A DNA stretch of 64,000 nucleotides from Pieris napi (taxonomy: Eukaryota; Arthropoda; Insecta; Lepidoptera; Pieridae): NCBI RefSeq assembly GCF_905475465.1, contig NC_062250.1:8764501-8828500 (forward strand). The letters run 5' to 3'. The position numbers and the translations under genes are program-made. Under the pieces are notes generated by a model that was given only the letters and a program-made list of their open reading frames with translations, had not been told where the DNA came from and searched no databases. Below, piece by piece: positions 45,501 through 56,250 of this stretch. The first letter of the stretch is position 1. Every line of letters begins with the position of its first letter.

Positions 45501-46087
45501 TAAATTCTATCAGACAATATTAAGTAAATACATTCCAAAGTGTTCATGAATTTTCATTTATTTATTTTATTATTAATATTTAATTCATCTGTCATTTAAA
45601 TAACGTTCCGCATCAAAGAGATATGTATTATTTACATACACTCCGATATTCTAAACCCGGCTACAATAACATAAAATAGCTTTTAATGAGGTCGAAAGAT
45701 AATCCTACCGTTAAGTACAGGTATCGCTAACAATAAATTAGGATTATTATCTAAAGGTGAAATTATGTTATTAATTGTTTGTATACCGGAACGGCTGTGG
45801 CGAGTTCATTTCCGCTAAAGACACCTGTCGGGTTGACCTACTTCGGAAGATTGTATGGTATCCCACTTCCGGTGTTTCCGCGAATTTTTAAGTATTGAAG
45901 GGTTGGTAATTTCAAATATATTTTGAATCTTATACGTATATCCAGTATATATATACTGACGGATAGTAGTTTCTGATAATGTAAACATTTCTTTTGTCGT
46001 ATGGAATATAAAGACCCCAAGGCTCGGTTTGTTATGATTGCTTTTTTTAGAGAAAATTAATTTTATATTTATAGTTTTACAGTTACA
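45501..46087. other. A+T-rich non-coding DNA
   Basis: No gene is supported. The 129-codon minus frame 45815-46204 extends into the neighbouring Helitron and carries no domain that I recognise, so I reject it as a gene. Confidence 0.4.
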
Positions 46088-46394
46088 TCTAATATATAAA
46101 ATTCTCGTGTCGCGATGTTTGTGGTTAAACTCCTCCGAAACGGCTCGACCGATTCTCATGAAATTTTGTGTGCATATTGGGTATGTCTGAGAATCGGACA
46201 ACATCTATTTTTCATCCCCCTAAATGTTAAGGGTAGTCCACCCCTAAAAGTTTTTTTTTTAATTTTTAGATAAATTTTTGTTTTTTATATTTTATGATAC
46301 AGCATTAAAAATACATACAACCCCTCTACAATCAACCCCTATTTTTTATTATAAATGATATACATGGCAAAACGACGTTTGCCGGATCAGCTAC
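46088..46394 (+). mobile_element. non-autonomous Helitron, 307 bp
   Basis: It starts TCTAATATATAAAATTCTCG after an A. The 3' hairpin GGCAAA-ACGACG-TTTGCC is intact. The last four bases read CTAC instead of CTAG, followed by T, so the 3' end carries a point change. The body is nearly identical to the 33670 copy apart from a small deletion before CCCCTCTACAATC. Confidence 0.83.
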
Positions 46395-46758
46395 TCAAAT
46401 ATAAATTTTCTGAAAAGTAACCTGTTTTTAAAGTATTAAGTGGAAAAAAATACACGTTGAACTATTACAGGGGAGCATTTTGATAATCGAACCGGATATT
46501 TTTACGGTATACGGCGAAATATCTTAGTTCCACACATGTTTAGTATCTCAAATAAATCTTAAATTATAAAAGCAATTTGCGTATTATAGGGAGGAGAATG
46601 AATCAGAGAAGTTGAAGTGCCGCACGATATTGGGGAAGGGTTAAGCTCATAAAACTGCAATATCCGTTCATTCATATCGCTTAATCACTTTATCTCGCAT
46701 CTCCCTTCGTGCCAACCCCAGCCAGACTATCTTCCTAAATTATTCCTTCGAATATATA

Positions 46759-46800
46759 CTAGTTGTGCCCGGTTTCACCCATTCGAGAAATAGACCATCC
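46759..46800 (-). mobile_element. Helitron 3'-end fragment
   Basis: On the plus strand A|CTAGTTGTGCCCGGTTTCAC matches the inverse of a Helitron 3' end (CTAG followed by T on the minus strand). It resembles the end of the autonomous element. The rest of the body is not recognisable. Confidence 0.4.
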
Positions 46801-47021
46801 AACGCAAAAGCCTTCAACTTGTACAAGATAGAAGAGACCTGTTGTTTCAGAAAAATTATTATAATACATGTATTATTGTTAGTAATAATTGCTTTATAAT
46901 TTAGCTAACATAAGCATTACGAGTGTGTGAATCCACTATCGCTTGAGACGTATGTCTGAAATTTCAGTCGAAACTAAGCTATATGACTGTTTTAAAATGT
47001 GTTGAAATTAACATATATATA

Positions 47022-47345
47022 CTAGCTGACCCGGCAAACGTTGTGTTGCCATGTATATTATTTCTAGGAAACATTTAGTTCAATAAAAATAACTATCTAC
47101 TATAATAAAAAATAGAGGTTGATCGTAGAGGAGTGACAATTAAGAGTTGTATGTATTTTTGTATACTGTATCTGTAAACTTATAAACAAAAATTAAATTG
47201 TCTAAAAATAAAAATTAAATTTAGGGGTCCACTCTTAACATTTAGGGGGATGAAAAATATATGATGTCCGATTCATTTCGATTTAAGTCGAGCCATTTTG
47301 CAGCGGTTTAATTACAGACGCCGTGACACGAGAATATATAACTTG
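47022..47345 (-). mobile_element. non-autonomous Helitron, minus copy
   Basis: On the minus strand it ends GGGTCAGCTAG followed by T, with GGCAA/TTGCC hairpin arms just inside. The 5' part reads ATTCTCGTGTCACGGCGTC, but the outermost bases have diverged, so the 5' border is approximate. The body matches the 33670 family. Confidence 0.75.
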
Positions 47346-48740
47346 TATTTAGCTTATGTAATTGAGAACTGTTTTATTATAAACAAAGAAAAGAATATCA
47401 GAATTTGTGACAACGATGCTTCCACCTGCTGTGGAACGCATTTTATCGCTGTGGGCTCTTTAAATACAGAATATTGTAGACTGTAACAAGGGCAGCACGT
47501 GTCGCTACGCGCCGCTGGGCACACACTCGGTTCAAATAAATTCTACCCATTCGACCCTTACTTTGTTTTACCCTTGTTATTATTTAACTAAAACTTTCCA
47601 CTTGATAGTTATGTGATTGTTTGCACGACACTGTACTGAACAACAATGGTATCTATGGCGAAACTTTGGGGCCCACTAAATACAATAATTTAACCCGTGA
47701 GAATCAGATGAATATTTGATGTGCAGTATTTATAAGGCAATAAAGAAATTGTTCCGTAAAATTGGGACTTATTTCCGTAATTATATACTCATATCAAACA
47801 ATTTTTTACCTGGTATATTCGAACCTCTAGAGTCTAGGCTATTCTCAATTACATATCTCACCTAAACTTGGCTACAGGTTTGATAACGATAAAATATAAA
47901 GATTAGAAAATCTTTAAAGTTTTAAATATTTTGTAAATATTTATATCTAGTATTCGAAACTGCGACCTCCTGGTTAAACACTAAATAAAAAGCTAGCAAA
48001 TAGATCAAATAGCGATAGATAGTTTTCATATCGATAAATAAACATTTGAAGACTTTGATAATATACGACTATAATTATAAGGCATCTAAATCCATTAAAT
48101 TCTGTCACAACCGCCAGATTAATTTACAGCAAAATATCTAGCAGCTTGTTTGAATAAAAATGAATACTAAAGAAAAGGCTAACATGTGTGAATTCAGCTT
48201 ACGTTGCCAATTTATCCTGAGTAGTCCGCGTTGTTTGTATGCGTATTCCCTTTACGCAAATTTGAACCTAATTGACTCTCTATCATTAAAAAAGATATAT
48301 TATAATAAAAAAATACAAGTAAATTATATAGTATTCTATGTCGCTAGTTCTACGAGATAAGTTATAACGCTTATAACTATTTCTGCCTTAATGAAAACAC
48401 TCCTGAACAGCCTGTGAAAATAAGAAACAAACGGAGAAGTGATAGTGTATAGTTGCCATGCTCTACTAGCACATGTTAAGGTAAACAGTAGTTGACAGTT
48501 GTTGTTGTTCATGAAGTACCTCGTATTTCCATGTTGGTGAAAAATCTACGTATAGGATTACGTAAATTGGTATAATTTTGTTAATGGATATAAATACGAA
48601 TTTATTCCATTATTTACATAGCTGGACGTTTCGCTTTTCTCAGAAGTTTTACAAAAGGAATTAATGTTCTTTGTCATTGATTACGAATTCTTAATTCAAT
48701 AGTAAGTTAGTAGTAAGCAGAACATTCAACATAACTTGAT
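47346..48740. other. non-coding DNA
   Basis: No gene or complete repeat is recognised. The 62- and 66-codon plus frames are chance frames. Confidence 0.4.
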
Positions 48741-48986
48741 TTAAGGTCCGGTCCTATAATCCCCAGATGGGGCAGAGGGCACAGTGAGTGTCCATCGCGT
48801 TCGGTCTTGACCCTCGTATTTCACCTCGCTCCAAGTACTTCCGGATGTCTTTGCATCATCTATACGACGTCAGGTTTGCTTGAGACGGCCACGCTTGCGC
48901 TTTCTTTGCGGGTTCCAATCATGCGATTTCTTTGGGTTATAATTGGAATCACGTCGTAGTGTATGGCCTATCCATTTCCACTTGGG
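48741..48986 (-). pseudogene. RTE-type reverse-transcriptase C-terminus with one in-frame stop
   Basis: One minus frame reads PKWKWIGHTLRRDSNYNPKK, SHDWNPQRKRKRGRLKQT, a TGA, then RRIDDAKTSGSTWSEVKYEG to TVPSAPSGDYRT and TAA. KW.WIGHTLR...WNPQGKRKRGRP.. is the signature tail of RTE-like ORFs. One stop in 82 codons suggests a fairly young loss. Confidence 0.75.
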
Positions 48987-49594
48987 CTAGTAGATACCCA
49001 GAATACAGCGGTTGACGAAGACTTGGAGCCAGTGCGAGACGTCGATTCAACGTAACAATTTGTGTTGTTAAATTATAAAATTAATAATTCGATTTTTAAA
49101 TTCTTCTCATTTCCACGATCACACGATATTAATATGAATTAACAACCTTTTATTCCTAATTCGTACAAATTTGAGAACATAAAATTACCTTTCACCGTTC
49201 GCAACATATTGCGTGATCTAAAAATATAAAGGTTGAATATTTGATACCGCCATTTATTTTACAAATTTATAGGCTTTGTGAACTTTATCGTTTTTACCTT
49301 GTTCAATCCACTCACCTATTACTATATTTTACCTAACACGGCCTGGGATCGGTCCATATTTTTTACCCAACGGTGAATCGCGTGAATTTTTATTACAATT
49401 AGGCATAATATATTATTGGATATAGACTTTTGAACGCACCTGTAACGTTTTCATGCAGTGATTTCTTATTAGGGTTCAGGAAAAGACCCCTTGTCGATAC
49501 GTTCTTTAACTATTGAAGGATAAGAACTAACGTTTGTCATTATTTTTTATATTATCTTTATTATTATTTTTTTGTATTTTAAATTACGTATCGC

Positions 49595-49790
49595 ACGCAC
49601 TCATGCCCTTCTTCACAAATCTTTTTTTATGTTTTCTTTAGGGGTTGCCTAGAAGAGTTTGCTTAATAGTGATAAGGCCACCCATATTTTTATTGTTTTT
49701 TAACTTTATTGTTAATATTATTATTTAATTATTTCAAAAAGTGTAAATGAAAAAAAAAACTTTATTTTGACTTAGCATAATATGCAATCA
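49595..49790 (+). repeat. LINE 3' UTR (GGTTGCCTAGAAGAG family)
   Basis: CACGCACTCATGCCCTTCTT, GGGGTTGCCTAGAAGAGTTT and TAGTGATAAGGCCACCCATA lead into an A+T-rich end. This is a common 3' UTR of lepidopteran non-LTR elements, and no coding part remains. Confidence 0.55.
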
Positions 49791-49939
49791 ATTTAACTAT
49801 TTAACTATTGATGTTATGTAAATGGAACCTTTTTATATAGAAGAATATAATCATTTTCATGATCATCCAAAGTAATTTTTTTTGTATGCCAAAATATTTC
49901 TGTGTTAGTAAAATGATAACAGTGAAAATTTAAATGGTT

Positions 49940-50085
49940 ATTATTTACCGTATCTAGAATATACCTGTGGCGGAGAGTTTATTGCCAGTTCTTCTCGTCC
50001 TCTCAAAATTAGAAGCATTTAATATGTATTTCTTTATTGACGTTCATAAGTGTACATTGTGTTACCTAAATTAATAAATGAGTTT
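49940..50085 (+). repeat. LINE 3' tail repeat, plus copy of the 26470 family
   Basis: GGCGGAGAGTTTATTGCCAG, AAATTAGAAGCATTTAATAT, GTATTTCTTTATTGACGTTC and AAGTGTACATTGTGTTACCT match the inverse of 26470-26690. Confidence 0.6.
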
Positions 50086-50577
50086 GACTGGCCCTGAACT
50101 GTTATAATATTTTGAGTAAAGTGCACGATGTGGAACACTTTTATAAAGCGATTTGGAATTGGGGCTTAAAAAAATGTTGTACTTTGTTTACATGTACTCT
50201 CAAATTGTCTAAAGCTCACACAATTTTGCTTTGGCTATTAGGTGAATTGTCCCGTCTCGTGCGTTAAGTGCACAAAACCGTCAGCTCACAGTCAAGCACA
50301 CTTGAGACAAAGGATCGCACAGGGTGCCTGCCTAGTGCCTACACTTCACCTGATATAGAGAAAGCGAAGCAAGTGTGCTTAATAGTTTTGAGCTTGCCTT
50401 GCGTACTCACTTTGCTTAAGTCATTTTGTAAACGAGATTTTTGCTTCAAAGGCTATTTAGAAGTGTACATATCTTATTGTCATATTTTTTACAAAGCTGA
50501 AAATTTTGGCAGTCAGAGACATCTTTCTAACTTTCCTATTATATTTGTATACATATGTTAAATTTAGAAAAATAAAT
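50086..50577. other. non-coding DNA
   Basis: No gene is supported. The 97-codon plus frame 50268-50561 opens at GTG, not ATG, and has no recognisable motif. Confidence 0.4.
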
Positions 50578-50851
50578 CAGTGGCGCTACAACCTCCTTAG
50601 GTCTTGGCCTCCGATTTCTGAATATGTTTTATGATCATTTTTAAATCTAATAGGCAAGTAGGTGATCAGCCTCCAGTGACTTTTTGGGTCTAAGACATGT
50701 CGGTTTCCTGACGATGTTTTCCTTCACCGTTCGAGTAAATGTTAAATGCGCACATAGAAAGAAAGTCCATTGGTGCACAGCCGGGGATCGAAGCTACGAC
50801 CTCAGGTATGACAGTCGCACGCTGAAGCCACTAAGCCACTAGGCCAACACT
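50578..50851 (-). repeat. tRNA-derived SINE, full-length minus copy
   Basis: On the minus strand AGTGTTGGCCTAGTGGCTTA, GTCGTAGCTTCGATCCCCGG, CCAATGGACTTTCTTTCT, GCGCATTTAACATTTACTCG, AACGGTGAAGGAAAACATCG and GGTTGTAGCGCCACTG appear in order. The B box carries one change (GCTTCGATCCC). Confidence 0.88.
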
Positions 50852-51192
50852 ACCAACACCAACTTTTTTCTGCGGGTATTTGCAATCAGCCCTAATGCTA
50901 CGAGTATGAGCGATCTGTTCTGTGGTGCTGTCATGTGGTGTGACTTCCCATTGTAAGCATCTACTCATCTTCTGGCTAAACCTACTGCCGGTCTTCTAGC
51001 TCTAGAAAAATTATCTCATCTAAAACATTTCTAAGACATCTGTAAATTATTTTCTGTATACCTTCTCCATTTAATATCAAGTCGTAGTCAACAACCTTAT
51101 TATTTGAATTTCCATTTAAAGTAGAAATTGTAAAACTAAACAAACATAAATAAAAGAGATGTTCGCTGGTGCAAAGTATATAATAAAAATCT

Positions 51193-51438
51193 ACAATTCC
51201 ACACATTCAATGAAATCAAATCAAAATACGTTTATTCAGTTTAGATGCGTCTTAGGGCATGCTTATGAATGTGAAAAACGTTTACAAAATTTGCGAAAGA
51301 GCAAGACTACGCCATCCGTTCGCAAAACTACCAGGAGGCCTTGTTCTGAGAAGAACGGGCAAGAAACTCAGCAAGTTTTACCCTCCCTCCATTACAATTA
51401 TTCAAAGGAAAATTTCATAAACCACAATTCCACACATT
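51193..51438 (-). repeat. retroposon tail with perfect 15-bp target-site duplication
   Basis: ACAATTCCACACATT occurs at 51193-51207 and again at 51424-51438. Between them lies a 216-bp element. Its minus strand carries CTGAGTTTCTTGCCCGTTCT, AGAACAAGGCCTCCTGGTAG and AATAAACGTATTTTGATTTG, with a TTTGAT microsatellite-like 3' end. The duplication proves a retroposition event. The 99-codon plus frame is antisense to it. Confidence 0.88.
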
Positions 51439-51938
51439 ACATACAGTATCTCTCGTAAAGGACATGAATCCTAAACCGGTCAATTAACTAACTGTGGGAA
51501 CTATCACACAATCTATTGACTCAACAATGGCGCCCTAAAGTACCTTTCACCCAGTCGTTGATGCAGATTTTCGATCTATAAACGGTCTAATAACGCAGAA
51601 AGTAGACGTTGCCGTCTGTCCATTATCGATACACGTTACTATGGTATTGTCTGGCGATATGCCAACTTTCTGTGGAAATAAAGGATTCTGTGATTTTACG
51701 AGTTTAGTAATATAATTCATAGAAATTCTATTCTAATTAATACGTTTTCAGATGTGTTTGTTTTATTACACACGGAAATAGAAATCATATTTTTTTGTTC
51801 TTATATAATTCAACGAGAGCAGTAGTGGTAGTGGTCATTTATTTGTTTATTAAGAAAAATATAATAAAAATCTTTATTAATTTTTCTCAAAAGAACTATA
51901 AAAAAGTTAAAGTAAAATAAGTGACATTTATATTACTA
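51439..51938. other. non-coding DNA
   Basis: No gene or classified repeat is seen. Confidence 0.4.
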
Positions 51939-52218
51939 CTAGTAGACTCGCCAAGCGTTGCTGTGGCTAAGGTTTTTGTTACAGATGTTAAATAGTATCT
52001 TATGTGAAACGTTGGTACTTTCAACACAGCGCGGCGCCATCTGTGAGAATTGTGATTTCAATAAATTAAAATTGCGACTATAATTTGAGATTTAAACTAT
52101 CCTATCTCTCAAGTTGGATCGAACTGCACATGGTGTGCAAATTTGATTGATATCGGTTCGGTAGTTTAGGAGTCCATTGAGAACAAACATTGTGACACGA
52201 GATTTATATATATTAAGA
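51939..52218 (-). mobile_element. short non-autonomous Helitron, 280 bp, distinct family
   Basis: On the minus strand it starts TCTTAATATATATAAATCTC after an A and ends GGCGAGTCTACTAG before a T. The body (CCAACTTGAGAGATAGGATA, ATGGCGCCGCGCTGTGTTGA) differs from the other Helitrons in the window, though the 5' motif CTCGTGTCACAATG is shared. The 3' hairpin is weak. Confidence 0.75.
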
Positions 52219-52339
52219 TTATAAATAAATAATTCTCTTACGTCTATTTAGGGAATATGCTAGTTTGTGTGAGACTGATGCCTGCTAAAGGTAGTACCTG
52301 TGTTACAGGTCATCAGGCCTTCACCACTACACTAATATG

Positions 52340-52382
52340 ATCAAGAAACAGAAACAGAAATCTGAGGCCAAAACCTAGACGT
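52340..52382 (+). repeat. SINE tail fragment
   Basis: TGATCAAGAAACAGAAACAG and AAATCTGAGGCCAAAACCTA match the SINE tail. The head is missing. Confidence 0.45.
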
Positions 52383-53085
52383 TCTTAAATATATTTATTT
52401 AGACAAAGAAATCGCGTTTGATTCTTTGTTCTAACTGCTATCTGCAAGTATTTCTTTGAAGGTTTTCTTCGTTTGGTATTTTTATGAGTACAAGAAACTC
52501 AGGCAGTGTTTGCACACCTGTGAATCAGGTAAATGATAAAGTTCTAACCAAAACAAATGCAGATTAGCAGAAATTATTGTTTTATTACTTAAATATATAT
52601 GCATTATGTGGGTGTCTGTCGAGGGACCTCACTTGAAATTTATTTTACGATCTCGCATGATTAAACGCTCAATCAATTTTAATGTCATTTAAAAAATGCA
52701 AAACGCGAAGATACTTTATGTGTCTCATAAATGTCAGGTTTCGTTTATTGGGGAACATAAATATAACATTTAATTATGGCTGTTAACATTTTTAAAACGT
52801 TCATCTAGAGCAAACCATATTCTTGTGTCAGATATAAAATTGAGTAACATTTATTTATAAGTATGAAGTTCCGCCAATGGGACATGAGAGACCTATTGTG
52901 TCTTAATGACCATTTAAAGGCCATTTTCTCCATAGACAATCACTCGTCTTTACAAAGAGTGCCTGAAGATACCAGACTGAATTTAGACCATTTAATGTCA
53001 TTATTAATTACAAATTAAAAGTCCCGTCACCCTTAGGTAGACAAATTTGGTAATTATTTTATAAATTGTATAATACACTTATGAG
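52383..53085. other. A+T-rich non-coding DNA
   Basis: No gene or classified repeat is seen before the next SINE. Confidence 0.4.
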
Positions 53086-53366
53086 CAGTCTTGGCCTAGT
53101 GGCTTCAGCGTGCGACTCTCATCCCTGAGATCGTAGGTTCGATCCCCAGCTGTGCGCCAATGGACTTTCTTTCTATGTGCGCATTTAACATTCGCTCGAA
53201 CGGTGAAGGAAAACATCGTGAGGCTTACCTTAAACCCAAAAAGTCGACGGCGTACGTCAGGCACAGGAGGCTGATCACCTGCTTGCCTATTAACATTATC
53301 ATGAAACAGATACAGAAATCTGAGGCCCAGACCTGAAAAGGTTGTAGCGCCACAGATTTTTTTTTA
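53086..53366 (+). repeat. tRNA-derived SINE, full-length plus copy
   Basis: CAGTCTTGGCCTAGTGGCTT, GGTTCGATCCCCAGC, CCAATGGACTTTCTTTCT, GCGCATTTAACATTCGCTCG, AAAAGTCGACGGCGTACG and GGTTGTAGCGCCACAGATTT appear in order, with a T-rich tail. A short ACACTTAT repeat at 53075-53082 and 53371-53378 may be its target duplication. Confidence 0.88.
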
Positions 53367-53850
53367 TAAAACACTTATATTCCATGCTATACCTAAACTT
53401 CCATCCACATTCTAAACATTATCTAGGGCTAATAAAGCAATGTTTTTGGAGGCTAATAATATGGACTTAATATAATTTGAGGGATAAAACACCGCAACAC
53501 AACGGTTTCATTAAAATTAATCGGAAACTTTTGATACTTACCACTTAGTGTAATGGCTCGTCAGGCCGGTAGCACTACAATAAATTATGATTAATCGGCG
53601 GTTATCGAGACACCCATCTAAACAGTAATTAAGTTCCATATCATTTTATAAGCTGATAAGATCGACTGATTAGCGCGCCGGGATTACGGCCATCTTTATA
53701 CATTCTTTCAAAAAATAAACGATTAAAGGACTTTTGTATTATACAAGATTATGCTTAGAGGCTTATGTTTTATTACTTGAGTGTGTTGTCTACTTGGATA
53801 GCATTTTTCATGGAATGGCGTGTGTTATCCAATATACCTATATCGAGTTG
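53367..53850. other. non-coding DNA
   Basis: No gene or classified repeat is seen. Confidence 0.4.
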
Positions 53851-53852
53851 TA

Positions 53853-54145
53853 GAGCACTGTTATCCTAGTGGCTTCCGCTTGCGACTCTTATCCCTCTGG
53901 TCGTAGGTTCGATCAGATACAGAATACGAAATACCACCCATATAACCTCGACGTCCGTCGTTACACAACTGAGCGTTTTTTAAGGCAGTTTTGGCACCGC
54001 GCACCACCTCTAAGTGAAACCAGCCGGCCACTAAACCACTTTGACCCTAAGTCTTTTCTTATAAATTCCGAAAAGGCCTTGCGAGCCTTCGCTATGTGAG
54101 TGTCCATGGGTGGCGATATCACTTAATATCACATGAGCCTACTAC
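53853..54145 (+). repeat. SINE head followed by a retroposon tail (possible chimera)
   Basis: 53853-53916 is a SINE head (CTGTTATCCTAGTGGCTTCC, GTCGTAGGTTCGATCA). After about 40 bases it is followed by CACAACTGAGCGTTTTTTAA and the tail family ending CACTTAATATCACATGAGCC. Either two insertions lie side by side or one composite retroposon is present. Confidence 0.55.
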
Positions 54146-54523
54146 AAAAAATGCACTACTAAAATTGGAAATGTGTCATTTTTATTTGGTAGTATTATAG
54201 AAAAATAATTGGTAATAGGTTTGCTATGGTAAATTTTCCGTGATTTAAAAACAATAATCGCTGCATTTTGGACCTCCATATTTAAAAGTAAATCCAGTAT
54301 TTATAAACAAAAGTGACCCTAAAAATTCTCACGATGCTAAAGCGGAAATAAAAAACATAATACGAACAGATGTAATATCTATAATGTTGCAAAACGAATT
54401 AATAATTTGCTTCTTTTTAATGTCCGTTATTTAAGAATTAAAGTTGTTAAGGCTCAACGGATATGCGAGATTTGTGTAACTTGGTTCAGATTTTTATACT
54501 TTTTCGTATACTTTAAGCGTTTA
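54146..54523. other. A+T-rich non-coding DNA
   Basis: No gene or classified repeat is seen. Confidence 0.4.
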
Positions 54524-54905
54524 TCTTAATATATAAAACAAATTTGGACTTGTTTGAACATTCACAACTCGGCTGGACCGACTTTTGATGATTTGTTGAA
54601 TCTGTCTTCGACCTGAATAGCAGTATGAATGAAAACAATATACGGTAGACTCTTCCCTCAAACTAAAAAAGAAGAAAGAATATAAGTAGTAATTAAAAAG
54701 TAATTAAAAGTCAGAAATGTCAAATACTTATGCGTGCGTTCAAAAATGTATTTTAAGTAAACTTGAGTATTGGAATTCGGTGGCAATAGAGAACTTATAT
54801 TTATTGTTCATTCATTGTATTACTTTCATAATAAATTAAGTTCAGCTAATCTGTAACACGACATTTATGACTGTTAGACGGTACGAAGTTTGCCGGGTCA
54901 GCTGA
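54524..54905 (+). mobile_element. non-autonomous Helitron, 382 bp
   Basis: It starts TCTTAATATATAAAACAAAT after an A and ends GCCGGGTCAGCTGA before a T, so its 3' end is the CTGA form of CTRR. The terminal hairpin is diverged (CGG...CCG). The body (ACAACTCGGCTGGACCGACT) is not shared with the other copies. Confidence 0.75.
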
Positions 54906-55000
54906 TATAAAAGATTTATAAAAATATTTTTTCTTTTTGCTACATTGTACATTACTTCTACGTTCTTATAATGCCCTTATTTATTTCAATATAGAATATT

Positions 55001-55171
55001 TCGGAGCAATGGCGCTGGTATCAGCTGCCATTTTCATTATAATTTAATAACTTTAAAGTCAATTTAGTTCAAATCAGTTATATTGTTTATTAGATTTGCC
55101 ATTATTAATAAATCTGTAAATTTATAAAATTATAATGAAAATGGCAGCTGATACCAGCGCCATTGCTCCGA
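55001..55171. mobile_element. MITE, 171 bp, with perfect 45-bp inverted arms
   Basis: TCGGAGCAATGGCGCTGGTA plus TCAGCTGCCATTTTCATTAT at 55001-55045 is exactly inverted at 55127-55171. The 81-bp spacer is A+T-rich. Short ATATT flanks exist on both sides, but I cannot fix the target duplication. Confidence 0.85.
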
Positions 55172-56152
55172 CAAATATAATCTTTACCAATATTAATAGG
55201 AAATTATGTCTAATTTATTGGACGAAAAATATTAATTTTTCGTACAAATATTTATTGATATTAATTTCCTCTATAATATATTTACGCCGCCTCGAAGCTG
55301 AATGAAACAAAATTATTATTAACAGTACACTGGCTTCGATTCCTCCAAACAGCGTCATTCAAATTGATACACTAAGAAAGCTCACTATCATAGAGCAGTT
55401 AAATATAACATAGAATTTTCTGGGCAAGAATATATATAGATAGATATATATAGATAGTGAGTCTCTTTGCCCCCATTTAGACCTGGAGATAAATGAAAAA
55501 AGTTCCCCAAAAAATAGGCTGGTGGTCTAATCTTGACCCAGCTAGGAGACATATAATTCAGTCAAATAAATGATAGGATAACATTTGGGGTGTAAAAACT
55601 TCATAAATATTTGAAAAACAAAATATTCTTAACCCCATAATGCGGTCCGAACACGTTCACAAACAAGAACCAAACGGTTAGTTTTCACGGCACTTGAAGT
55701 GCACAATCTTGAAGTTTAGGACGTGGTGGATTTTTCAAAGTAAGCACTCGCAGTGCGGTTCCACGCGGAACGGTGGAAATTTTGTGGAATTCGAACTAGC
55801 AAGTGAGTTAGCGCTGCCCACAAATGGGGACGCTTGCGGACTGCCGATTCTGAACTTAGAAAATGAGGTATTCTTTTCTGTTGTATTATGAAAGGTGACA
55901 CAAATAACAAGAATAGATTCCATACAAACGTTTATTTCGGATCGCATAACTTACGTATGTAATCAGGCAGTAGGTACCTACTAATACTTGCTGATTTAGC
56001 GGTTATATTTTTTTATTGAATAATCAACAGAGTTAGCATATCATTCATTGGTTCACTTATTGCTAGTAATAATTTTAACTTTAAGACATTAAGGAACGCA
56101 TAAGTAATTAAATTATGATAATTTAACGCATTTAGCTAAAGTTAAATAAAAC
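55172..56152. other. non-coding DNA with a moderately G+C-rich patch at 55690-55870
   Basis: A plus frame at 55694-55891 reads GNFVEFELASELALPTNGDA and then CGLPILNLENE before a donor-like GAG|GTATTC. It is open on both strands and opens at TTG or another non-ATG codon, so no gene is called. (TAGA)n sequence lies near 55430. Confidence 0.35.
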
Positions 56153-56250
56153 AAAGGCCGGCAACGCATTTGCTAGCCTTCTATCTAGGTCCATCAGCGG
56201 AATCTTGCTCCATATCATTTAACATTAGGTGAGCCTCCAGCATTTCCACA
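56153..56250 (+). repeat. retroposon tail repeat, decayed
   Basis: AAGGCCGGCAACGCATTTGC, TAGCCTTCTATCTAGGTCC and ATTTAACATTAGGTGAGCCT match the tail family. Confidence 0.6.

Noticed and set aside
45815..46204. 129-codon minus frame
   Set aside because: It crosses a non-autonomous Helitron border and shows no family motif.
50268..50561. 97-codon plus frame
   Set aside because: It starts at GTG, has no motif and sits in spacer sequence.
55694..55947. Frames on both strands in a G+C-richer patch
   Set aside because: Open on both strands, no ATG start on the plus frame and no family match. Kept only as a note in the region entry.
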